From Phycomyces nitens (lineage: Eukaryota > Mucoromycota > Mucoromycetes > Mucorales > Phycomycetaceae), in NCBI GenBank assembly GCA_022702545.1, contig JAHRBC010000003.1, positions 7,750,001 to 7,814,000 on the forward strand: 64,000 nucleotides of DNA, read 5' to 3'. Positions 22,787 through 32,500 of the stretch are shown here, one piece after another; position 1 is the first letter of the stretch; each line of letters opens with the position of its first letter. The translations under genes were made by a program, and so were the position numbers. The notes beneath the pieces were generated by a model. It ran no database searches and was not told the DNA's origin. It was given only the letters and a program-made list of their open reading frames with translations.

Positions 22787-23335
22787 TTTGGTAATATTTT
22801 AATATTCCGACCCAGATACTTGGGTAATGTTTTAGAATTATTAATTCATTGTAGTTGTAGTCTCTCAATCAAGTATTCATATAATAAATGAAATATGTAG
22901 ATGGAATATGATGATGCCATTAGATAAATATGTGTATATCTGTATATCCCATATTATGGTGATAACAATAATAATAATAAATAATAATCAATTATGTGTA
23001 TGATGATCTGTGTATTGGATAATCTCATAAAGGCAGATCCATTTGACTGAAATAGCTGAGGATATTATTTTATCCTTCAGTCTTACTCTCAGATTCAGCA
23101 GTGATCAATACTCATTTACAACAACTGTATCTCGCTCTGACCGGTTTTTATCTCGACACTTATTTTTGCAAAACCCCTTTTTCTGATGGCACCCACTTTT
23201 TCTTTAAAAAACAAAAAAAAAATCCTTTATATATCTTATCCCCACTATCCATTTTATTTATTTTATCCCACCACAATTTTGTGATATCTTTCTACTTATA
23301 AAACTCTATTTGAAACAAGACATACTTTTCCAAAA

Positions 23336-24691
23336 ATGGATTACCCATCTTACCATTCTATTCTTCGTTATCTGACTCAAACTCCCGAGTATGGGGAGAA
23401 CATCTCTGATCAAGAAAGACTAAGGATTAGAAGACAAGCAAGGCTTTATGAAGCACATCAAGACAGACTCTATCTCAAGAACACCTCTCAAGTATTTGGT
23501 CAAGAACTATTACATGAGGGAATAGCCATTGAAGTTATAACCAGAGTTCATGAAGAAGGCCACCAAGGGATCAAGACCACCTGGGAAAGACTCCGTCAAC
23601 AATACACTGGGCCAAAGTTGTTTGATCTCACCAAGAGAGTACTAAGTACCTGCGTTACATGTCAAATGCGGTCAAAGAATTCTCCCAAGCGTGTTGAACC
23701 TGCAAGGCCAATTCCAACGCCCAACCACCCTTTCTACCTCGTGGGATGTGATGCCATTGGACCCATTGTTCCATCTAAAGGTGGACACAGATATATTCTC
23801 ATGGCAGTCGACTACTTGACTAGATGGCCGGTTGCAATGGCAGTTCGTAACATCAGCAAGAAAACTACCGCCAATTTTCTCTATAGCAAGGTCGTCATCC
23901 AACATGGGGTTCCTAATTGCCTACTCATGGACAGAGGAAGCAATTTCACCGCAGGCTACGTTAAGAACTTTCTGGACACTATCAACTGTCGACACATCAC
24001 TACTTCTGCATACAGACCGCAAACTAATGCTATGTGCGAAAGGTTGAATCAGACTCTGGTTCAAGTTCTATCAAAAATTACAAGAGACGCGGACGCACAA
24101 GGCAAATGGAATGACTTTGTCGATGCAGCTCTACTGGCAATCAGAACCACCCCAAGTAGTACTACTGGACATTCTCCCTCTATGCTCTTATATGGCTATG
24201 AAATGAGGACCCCCGCCACTTGGACAGCACCAAAAGGAGAACAAGACCTATTCAATACAGCCAACATTCTACTCGAAAGGATCAAGAACATCCAAACAGA
24301 AATGGAAGAAATCTGCAAGACAGCTAGACTCAAGACAGCGCTTAGGCAAGAAGGTGACAAAGCGTGGTATGACACCAGAGTGACTCCTCGTAAGAGATTC
24401 AAGATAGGAGAACAAGTGTTGATGAAGGATCATGTGCCAACTACCAAGCTAGCTGACCGATGGATCGGACCCATGGTTGTCACTCAAACCTACGAGAATG
24501 GAACATATGTCTTGACAGGACCCAATTACCGCAAACTTCAAGGAGCAGTACATGGTGATGTCTTGGTACCATTCTCTCATCATCATTCCTTGGTTCCAGA
24601 TGAACAGATCCAGCGAGGGAAGGACTACTTTCAAGCATGGCTCCAAAGACATTCATATTTAAGACAAACCAACTCTTACTTGCAAACGTAG
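23336..24691 (+). CDS. Ty3/gypsy integrase (family C), intact separate frame
   Basis: A 451-residue frame from the ATG at 23336 encodes a complete integrase. The zinc-binding HHCC domain is at about residues 70-110 (H-x-x-x-H in HEEGHQG and C-x-x-C in CVTCQ). The catalytic core has D in GCDAIGP, D in MDRGSNF and E in NAMCERLNQ, followed by a C-terminal DNA-binding part. It belongs with the decayed RT at 15100-17135: same strand, correct order, and joined if the LTR insertion is removed. It is followed by a purine-rich tract (ACGGGGGGA, 24696-24704) and an LTR start. Unlike the RT part it shows no stops or frameshifts. The upstream spacer has a TATAAAA at about 23298, so it may be expressed on its own (inference). 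A domesticated integrase gene is the alternative. Confidence 0.85.
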   Translation: MDYPSYHSILRYLTQTPEYGENISDQERLRIRRQARLYEAHQDRLYLKNTSQVFGQELLHEGIAIEVITRVHEEGHQGIKTTWERLRQQYTGPKLFDLTKRVLSTCVTCQMRSKNSPKRVEPARPIPTPNHPFYLVGCDAIGPIVPSKGGHRYILMAVDYLTRWPVAMAVRNISKKTTANFLYSKVVIQHGVPNCLLMDRGSNFTAGYVKNFLDTINCRHITTSAYRPQTNAMCERLNQTLVQVLSKITRDADAQGKWNDFVDAALLAIRTTPSSTTGHSPSMLLYGYEMRTPATWTAPKGEQDLFNTANILLERIKNIQTEMEEICKTARLKTALRQEGDKAWYDTRVTPRKRFKIGEQVLMKDHVPTTKLADRWIGPMVVTQTYENGTYVLTGPNYRKLQGAVHGDVLVPFSHHHSLVPDEQIQRGKDYFQAWLQRHSYLRQTNSYLQT

Positions 24692-24708
24692 TCTAACGGG
24701 GGGACCCT

Positions 24709-25030
24709 TGTTGTGCATGCACATTGTCTAAATCTCTCGACTAGTTCACAGGTAAGAAGGTTAGCAGAGATTGGTAAATGTGGTATACACACCACATTTG
24801 AGTGAAATATAAACTCCACAACCAATATCTGGTTCCTCTTTGCTAATGACCATGGCAAGATAACATCCCAGGAGCAGTTACACACCAGGCACATGTACAC
24901 TTCACACTACTACAGTGATAACCGACCATTACACAATAGAGATTAATAGAACAAGGGAACTAGAATAATAACTATATAAACCACCATAATATTCTTTCTT
25001 CAATAAATAACACTCTCACAGTATCTACAA
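24709..25030 (+). mobile_element. 3' LTR of the decayed Ty3 family C element (LTR-like copy 2)
   Basis: It begins TGTTGTGCATGC directly after a purine-rich tract that follows the integrase stop, as expected for a 3' LTR. From 24778 it matches the repeat at 484-765 and that at 62615-62870. The right border is placed near the CTCACAGTATCTACA sequence but is not certain, and no target duplication was found. Confidence 0.6.
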
Positions 25031-25706
25031 GTTCCCCCTAAAACCCTCAATTACCACAGTAAAGAAGATCACCTACCATCTCATCAACGGGTTGTACAAG
25101 ATAACTTTATCTCTATTCTCATCTAAACGCAATCTCATCCTATTTCTCATTCACCCCAAAAAAAAAGATCTAAAAATTACTATAAAATACTAAAAAGAAA
25201 TCAACTGAATAAATGGTCATTTTTTTACGTTCTATAATATTTTTTCTTTTCTGTATATAACTGCCTCTGGTATTGCGATTTGGTCTTCGGTTCATTTAGT
25301 GACAAGACATCGATTACATTGGAGTTATATTACATTTTTCTTGCCGCCATTTGGACATCTACACTACACAACCAAACACATCACACGACAATCCATACAA
25401 AAACAAAATTTTGATAGGTTCTAATGTGTGATAAAAGGTAGTTCACCACTGCTTTTGCACTCACAATTGGAAAGGTTATCATACTATCATTAGCTAACCA
25501 TAAATTTTGAACAAAGCGCAGTATTTTATGGTTGACCAGGCCTAATATAAACTACCAAAAAAAGGCCATCATTTCTCTTTAGACTTGCTTGTCATTCTCT
25601 TTATCGTAATAGCGGGATTTAAATATTGACAATATATCGCGGGATTTAAATTTGAAATATTGAAATGATTTTTGAAAAAGACATATTTATAGAGACTTGC
25701 ACTATA
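25031..25706. other. Spacer, no gene
   Basis: AT-rich DNA between the family C LTR and the Tc1 element. The 13-mer GCGGGATTTAAAT occurs twice (near 25611 and 25639). No reading frame or RNA gene recognised. Confidence 0.4.
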
Positions 25707-27050
25707 AACTCAGACACAAAAATGTTTGGACCTCTCACAAAAATCCTAAAAAAACGGTTTTTTTGAAAAATAAAAACATTATTTTCTCTTCTTTTTACTA
25801 ATCAACACCAACATGAAAATATCATTTGCAGCAGAGAACATTCGCGGCCCATATTATAAGGCTGATGAGCTCAAGTTTGGTAGAATCATGTACTTGCACT
25901 TGGCTGAGATTGGTCCCACAAGGATTTCGGCAATTGTCAAAATGAATTTGTCAACTGTCAAGAAGATCATTAAGAGATTCAAAGAAACAGGATCTCTCCT
26001 TCCTAGAAAGAGCTCTGGACGACCAAAAATAATTAACGAGAGGATGGAGAGACATCTTGTGCAATGCGTACAGAAGAATCCATTTGCCAATTACAATCAG
26101 CTGAGATTCGCATTGCAGGAGATGGAGATTATTGTCTGTAGAGCAACAGTAATCAGTTGTCTCAAGAACCTTGGCTTTGGTGCTTATATTGCAGCTCATA
26201 AGCCAGCTTTGACAGAAAGACACAAGCAAAGAAGACTGCAATGGGCCAAGGATCATGTCAATTGGACAGATGACCAATGGAGCAGTGTAGTCTGGTCTGA
26301 TGAGTCACGATTCACAGTCGAGAGCAATGATGGCGGTGCTCGGGTGATCAGACGAGTTGGAGAGAGGTACCAGGAAGGGAATATTGTACCAGTGACAAAG
26401 TGGGGCAAGGGTAGTGCCATCATATGGAGCTGTTTCTGGGCAGGTGGTTTTGGCCCTTTGGTCTTCCTCGAAGGCAATGTAAACCAAGACGTATATGTCA
26501 ACACTTTGGCCCAGAACTTCCTTCTCTGGGTCAAAAATCTGGCAGAGGAACAGGATAAGGAGTTCATACTCCAAGAAGACGGCGCTAGCTGCCATACTGG
26601 CTCCTATGCGAAGTGGTGGAAAGAGGGTCATGCAATCAAGGGCTTTGAGTACTGGCCTGCTCAAAGTCCTGATTTAAATCCCATTGAGCACGTTTGGTGG
26701 GCCCTCGAAGTAAAGATGAGTGAAGTAAGGGCCAGTATCCAAAATGTGGCCGATTTGAAGGTTGCAATGCAACAACAATGGCAGATACTGGGCACTGAAC
26801 TTGCTTCACGTTTAGTGGGGAGTATGCAAAGTTGATGTCAGGCAGTGATTGATGCAAAAGGCAGTCATACTAAATACTAGTTTGTTATTTTTTTTTAATA
26901 AATAAATACTTGACATGTATATCTTTTTATGCTTCAAGTTTGGATGCTCTAGCTATCATCACTGTTGAGATATTAAATGTTGAATATATGTAAGCATTTC
27001 TTTTCTTGAAAAATTATTTGCATAGGTCCAAACATTCTTTTATCTGAGTT
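25707..27050 (+). mobile_element. Tc1-like element a (1344 bp) with terminal inverted repeats
   Basis: The left end AACTCAGACACAAAAATG and the right end (reverse complement AACTCAGATAAAAGAATG) match over about 27 bp, continuing TTTGGACCT on both sides. The element is flanked by TA on each side (25705-25706 and 27051-27052), the standard Tc1/mariner target. It contains a single transposase frame. The ends are well kept, so it is relatively young. Confidence 0.92.
25813..26835 (+). CDS. Tc1/mariner transposase a, C-terminus cut by a stop
   Basis: 340 residues from the ATG at 25813. An N-terminal helix-turn-helix pair (residues about 20-110) precedes the DDE core. The catalytic Asp in VVWSDESRF, Asp in LQEDGASCH and Glu in SPDLNPIEHVWW have 35 residues between the second and third, within the Tc1 range. 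It catalyses cut-and-paste transposition into TA. The TGA at 26833-26835 is followed in the same frame by 14 more codons that encode the family's usual tail (CQAVIDAKGSHTKY) and then TAG. The stop is therefore a recent CGA to TGA type change removing the last 15 residues. The core is complete, but activity without the tail is uncertain. Confidence 0.92.
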   Translation: MKISFAAENIRGPYYKADELKFGRIMYLHLAEIGPTRISAIVKMNLSTVKKIIKRFKETGSLLPRKSSGRPKIINERMERHLVQCVQKNPFANYNQLRFALQEMEIIVCRATVISCLKNLGFGAYIAAHKPALTERHKQRRLQWAKDHVNWTDDQWSSVVWSDESRFTVESNDGGARVIRRVGERYQEGNIVPVTKWGKGSAIIWSCFWAGGFGPLVFLEGNVNQDVYVNTLAQNFLLWVKNLAEEQDKEFILQEDGASCHTGSYAKWWKEGHAIKGFEYWPAQSPDLNPIEHVWWALEVKMSEVRASIQNVADLKVAMQQQWQILGTELASRLVGSMQS

Positions 27051-27052
27051 TA

Positions 27053-27561
27053 CCAGAATATTATATTGAGATGGATAGAAAAATAGAATTTGCGGCTATA
27101 TATAAAAGAGTGATTTAGTTAATAAAAAATAGCTTTAGCATAATATGATCTTACCTTTGGATATGCAGCTAAGTGCAATAGAGAGCCCCATAATATATTT
27201 ATAAGTAGTTATCTATGAATAATAAAATATATTGAGTAAAAAATATATTTACGAGAGGAGGAAAAGATTTAATTATCAGAGTATTTTGCGGTAATATTTA
27301 GGCACAAAAGAAGAAGAAAATAAAAAGAAAAAATAAATACTTTGTATTAAAAGGCTGTTTGACCCTGATAAAATGCAGGTAGTAAAAATGATAATCCAAA
27401 AGAATATGCCCGCTGTCATTTTCACATCTTTGTTGTTTAGAGTTTATTAGGTTGAGAAAGATGTCTAGATATAGAATAAGAGTGTACACAATGCTGTTAA
27501 ATAGCAATAAAACTACAAGACAATTCATTATTTTCAGTCAATCTCTTTACTTACAATTATA
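27053..27561. other. Spacer between Tc1 elements, no gene
   Basis: AT-rich DNA between two Tc1 elements. No frame or structured element seen. Confidence 0.4.
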
Positions 27562-28911
27562 CTACAGGGTGGAAAACGAATTCATTCATGATTTGAAAGT
27601 CCGATTTTATCTTTAATGCATCTTCTATATTTTGTTTTTTCTTATTCTCTTTATTCTTATAAACATGACACCTTCAAACTCAACCCATAAAGAGGAGAGC
27701 CCTCGCAGACAATATATCCGCCATTCATCTGATGAAAAGTTGATTATGATTGGAATGCACAAGGCAGGATTGTCTGTTGCAGAAATTTCTCGACGCGAGA
27801 ATATCAAGGAATCAACTCTTCACAAAATAATAAAAAGATACTATAAGACAAAGTCTGTTGAAGACCAGCCTCGCTCAGGAAGACCCAAGCTTCTCAATGC
27901 TAGAGACAAATGGCATTTGGAAAGGATCGTGAGAAGTGATCGCCACAAGACATTAGGGGAGATTACTCGTGAGATGGAGGAGGTGATTGACATGCCCATC
28001 TCAAAAGTCACCATTAGCAAGACCTTGCATAGTCTTGACTACAATTGCTGCACTGCGTTGGCCAAGCCTTACTTGACTCAAGCAGACATGGCTGCACGTC
28101 GAAAGTGGGCTCAAGCAAGAATGGAGTGGAATGAGGAATGGAAAACCGTAATTTGGAGTGATGAGTCTCGGTTTTCCCTTTTTAAGAGAAATGGAAAGAC
28201 ACACGTGTGGAGAAAACCAGACGAGAAGTATCGTCCTGACTGCCTCCAACCAAAGATCCAAGGAGATGGAGGATCGGTCATGGTGTGGGGCTGCATTTGG
28301 GCTGGAGGTGTCGGACCTCTTGTTATACTTGAGGGCAATATGAATGCAAAAGTATACACTGAGGTCCTCCAAGAGCATTTTAAGCCCTACTTTGACATGC
28401 TGCCCCGTAAAGACAAGGCCGAGTACCGTTTCCAAGAAGACAATGCTACTCCCCACAAGGCAGCTATGTCAAAAAAATGCAAAGAAGATCTTGGGATCGA
28501 TGTTCTTGAGTGGCCTTCAAAGAGTCCAGATTTGAGTCCTATCGAGAATATCTGGAGCCATCTCGACAACCTTGTGCGCTCGAGAGAACCTCAGCCAAGA
28601 ACACTGGCAGAGTTGGAGGAGGCTCTGAAAGAGGAGTGGGAGACGATTGGTAGAAGTGTGTGCACGAAGTACTGCATGAGTATGCATAACAGGCTACTGG
28701 ATATCAAAAGATATAAAGGTGGGCCTGTTTCATACTAAATAAATCTTCATTTATTTATCAGTTAAAGGTCTACTACTAAGCTTTATTATAGTTGCATTTC
28801 ATGAGCCTAGCTTTTTTATTTGAAGAATATAAGGATTACAAAGAGAAGTTGCTTGAAGCTATTCATGTCGGAGTTTAAAAACTGGAATTACTTTATTCTT
28901 AACCCTGTAGT
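27562..28911 (+). mobile_element. Tc1-like element b (about 1350 bp)
   Basis: CTACAGGGT near 27562 is mirrored by AACCCTGTAG ending near 28910, bracketing one transposase gene. The length fits Tc1. The inverted repeats are short or degraded beyond the first 9-10 bp, and the exact TA duplication is not clear, so borders may be off by a few bases. Confidence 0.7.
27665..28738 (+). CDS. Tc1/mariner transposase b, intact
   Basis: 357 residues from the ATG at 27665. The upstream in-frame extension lacks an ATG, so this start is chosen. Two helix-turn-helix units with a GRPKLL hook lie at about residues 30-110. The DDE residues are in VIWSDESRF, FQEDNATPHK and SPDLSPIENIW, with 34 residues between the second and third. 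No stops or frameshifts. It differs strongly from transposase a, so it is a separate Tc1 lineage. It is likely functional if its ends are. Confidence 0.93.
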   Translation: MTPSNSTHKEESPRRQYIRHSSDEKLIMIGMHKAGLSVAEISRRENIKESTLHKIIKRYYKTKSVEDQPRSGRPKLLNARDKWHLERIVRSDRHKTLGEITREMEEVIDMPISKVTISKTLHSLDYNCCTALAKPYLTQADMAARRKWAQARMEWNEEWKTVIWSDESRFSLFKRNGKTHVWRKPDEKYRPDCLQPKIQGDGGSVMVWGCIWAGGVGPLVILEGNMNAKVYTEVLQEHFKPYFDMLPRKDKAEYRFQEDNATPHKAAMSKKCKEDLGIDVLEWPSKSPDLSPIENIWSHLDNLVRSREPQPRTLAELEEALKEEWETIGRSVCTKYCMSMHNRLLDIKRYKGGPVSY

Positions 28912-29285
28912 TATATTTCTCTTCCTCCTTATGAGAATAAACATGATAATAATTGACTTATTTATTATTTCTACTGCAATCAATTTCACAACATATTTAC
29001 AAGAAGTAGAAATAAATCACAAACAAATATCACATCTAAAAGGCTCTACTTTATTATTCTATCCAATAGAACATATTGAATAATATAATCGCCGTCAAAA
29101 ATAAAAAAGTTTATTATGTTTAACTTCAGTCTACTAATGGTAAGATAATATAGTAGTTTGCTACGAATGAAACCACTCAATTTTTGTAATGAAGGGTAGA
29201 TCGACTAGGAATATATTGTGGCTACAATGTATATTTAAGTTTTGTGCTGTTTGAGGGCATTTAAATATTCTACATTAGATTCTTA
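28912..29285. other. Spacer, no gene
   Basis: AT-rich DNA up to the left repeat of the Tc1-like shell. No feature recognised. Confidence 0.4.
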
Positions 29286-29551
29286 TACACTTTTTTCACA
29301 AATTATTTGTTGCAAAAAAATTAAAATATTACTCATTTTTAAAAAAATGATTTTTTCATTTTTTGAAAAAATAACCAATCATTTAAAAGTTTAAAAATCG
29401 TTCAACAGCAGAAGAAAATTTCGTTCATTTTTACTCCTCTGATAAAAGTGGATTGCATTGTGTTTGAAGATACCCTGGCCTGGATTATTTGAGTATCCAT
29501 TCCTAATTAGGGAATTTTGATCATAAACTTTTATTTTTGCTTTTATTTTGG

Positions 29552-32500
29552 GGAATTCTTGATACACTCCCTCAATACACTCCCTCCGCCAAAAAATCAA
29601 AAAAGTGTGACGTAGACTTTTCGTGAGGATTGTAATTATTTCTTCATACACTCCCTCAATACACTCCCTCCTACACTCCCACCAAAAGAAAATCAAAAAA
29701 GTGTGACGTAGACTCTTTTGTAAAGAGTGAATTTCAGTGTTCATATTTTCAAACCTTCTTTGAACTTTACTTTGTCAAAATGTTTTCTCAATCTAATCGA
29801 ACTTGCGATAACATGAACACCGAATTCAAGAAAAGCTTTGCCATTGGCAGACAATTTCAATCGAAAGAAGATCTAACCGAAACTGTCAAAAGCTTTGGAA
29901 AGAAATACAACATCATCTTTTCTGTCAAAAGCTCGAGTCTTAAGCAAGGCAAATTTGCTTACATTTGTAAGCATGGAGGATTAAAACGTGAATTGGAAAA
30001 GAATTCTGCTGGAATTGAGAAGCAAGAATCAATTGAAGGCGCCGAGACCATGAAGAAAGAAGTGAAACGGAGCACCCAAAAGTTTGATTGTCCTGCTTCT
30101 TTCAACTTGTTTGATTTTGCCATAACTAGAAGCAACATGGAACACAATCATCCCATCTCACAGGACAATACTACTTATGCAGTCAATCGTAAGCAACCAC
30201 CTGAAATTATGGAACGAATCTACACTTTGCTGGCTAGTGGGCATAAAGACCCAGTTACAAGTGTTATGGACGTAAGTGCACATATCAACACTTGGCAACT
30301 ATTTCTAAATTATTTTTACCTAGACTTTGAAAGCGTTGAATGTAACGAATATCATCAAAAAGGACATTCATAATATACAAACTCTTTTTTTGAAGAATGA
30401 GAATGGAAAAGAAATGTTTCTCCTTATATCCTATCTTGAAAGCATTGGATATACTGTTCGCATTCAAGTAGAGACGAAAGGAGACATGCAAGAAGTCAAA
30501 GGAATCTTCTTTATTCACCATGCAGCGATTCAGGAGGCAAGAATTTGGCCCGAGGCGGTTATGATCGATGCGACCTACAAGACCAATGCCCACAAGCTGT
30601 CTCTTGTAAATATCGTTGGCACAAGTAATGCATCCTCTGATAAAGGAAGCAATAAGCTGCAAACTTTTGCAATTGCAGCAGCTTTTGTTAATTCGGAAAC
30701 CGAGGCAACATACACATGGATCCTAGAGGAGTTGCGAGAGGCCATTTGGCCTACAAATGAACACCCTTTGCCATCAGTTTTTGTCACTGACAACGAGCAA
30801 GCTTTGCGCAACGCAATTGATGCCATTTTCCCAGAAAGCCAGCACTTGCTCTGTTCCTGGCATTTGTGGAATACCATGGCAACAAAGCTCCCAATTGGAA
30901 TAATCGATTCAGCTGAGTATAATCTTCATCGTGCTCAAGCTGAATTGGACTTCAAGGCGATCATGTCTAGCTTTGACGAAGCAAGCTATAAGGAGGCGCT
31001 TGGCAGCTTTGAACAGCTGATCACAACCCATGGCTATTTCAAGAACAATGGAAGTTTGGCACTGCGTTACTTGAAGGATGTGTAAGTTAGAGAGTTTTTG
31101 TTAAAGTCTTTTGCTAATCATAATCTTGTATTAGCTTGCTCCAGGATGATGAGGTCAAACACTGGGTAGGTATGTATGCCAATGATCACCCTCACATGGG
31201 AAACCGAACTTCTGGAAGAGCAGAAAGCTTCCATTCAGGTCTGAAAAGAGCTTTGGGTAGCCAGTCTGCTTCCAAGCTTACACTTACTGTTAAGCGAATG
31301 AATGCATACTACGAGCAAAAGGTAAATGATTAATCCCAGAAAACCTACCATCCATATTTTAACTTTTTTAAAAGAGAGCAAATCGCTACAGAAAGCTGAA
31401 TGTTGAGAGGATCAGCATCGATTCAGTTCTGTTTGACAGAGAAAAAGATTTTAGATTCAAACATCTTGCTTTTAAAGTGGTCAGATTTGCAATGGACAAG
31501 ATCAGGACAAACACAATCACCAGCCTGCAATCTGATTTTGTTTCAAGAGGTGCCAATTGCAAGTGCTGGGATCGCATCAGATACAAGCTGCCATGCCCTT
31601 GCATCATTGCTGCTAGTCCTGAGGTTTTACCTCTTGATATTGTTGATATGCGCTGGCGGTTTGAACATGACCAAAGTTTGTATCTTGAAAGCAACTATGC
31701 TAAGTATAACCTTTATATGTTCTGACTGATATTTCTTTACATAGACTTTGAAGAGAAAAAAGAGAATGTCCCTCTCAGCTGTGTTGTTGAGTCTGATCTA
31801 GAGGACAAAGAAAACTTAGGTAAGTGCTAAGAATCTATGGAGGCTTCTAGGGGTGCATTTATACAGGTAAGTATAATATCAGAGTACCGTTAAAAGAAAA
31901 TAAAACTAATTTATGATAAAGAGGGACCTTGTTTTTTCTTGGAAATAAAACCCAAATAAACCTGATTACCACAACTTTCATAAAACTTGGCTATTATATA
32001 TGCTTTATTAAAGGCTTAATTTTAATGACCCATAAATCATATTACATACTTTATTTGCGCTTCTATGAATGCCTCCCAAGTGCCAGTAAAGAACTCTAAA
32101 TTAATTGCTTCATGTGCTTGTCTTATTTTTACATAAATAATAGAATCTGTAGATAATTCTACTGCCAACTCTGTTTTGGTTTCTGAGCCAACTTCCTCTG
32201 TTCAGAACGACGATAATGACTATTCTTGTAGTAAGAAAAGAGTTTTTTTTTTAATTAGATAAATGCTAAACACATTATGATTATCTGTTTATGTTTATTA
32301 GGTGAAGATTTCGAGGTGGATGAAGACGCCGAAGATTGCGATGATGATGAAACTGATCCTACGAGTGCTTTGTTGAAAGATGAAAAAGATGCTGATCAAT
32401 TTGATGAAAGTAAGCGTACAAAATTATATTGGTCATTTCTTGAAACTCTTGTTCTTGGTCTAATGACTCGTGTTTTTTATATAAAATTTAGATCTGAAAA

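Larger units (their letters stand above)
17156..23123 (+). mobile_element. Solo LTR of family B (484 bp) split by a Ty3 element
   Basis: The LTR begins TGTTGTGGGTAGAG at 17156 and ends TTACAACA at 23123. It is interrupted from 17308 to 22786 by the family A Ty3 element. It is flanked by the perfect duplication ACTGT at 17151-17155 and 23124-23128. It is inverted relative to the copy at 4417-5034 and lacks 134 bp found there (4741-4874), a segment bounded in the long copy by the direct repeat AAATATTACCA. The LTR was inserted between the RT and integrase parts of the older family C element. Confidence 0.92.
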
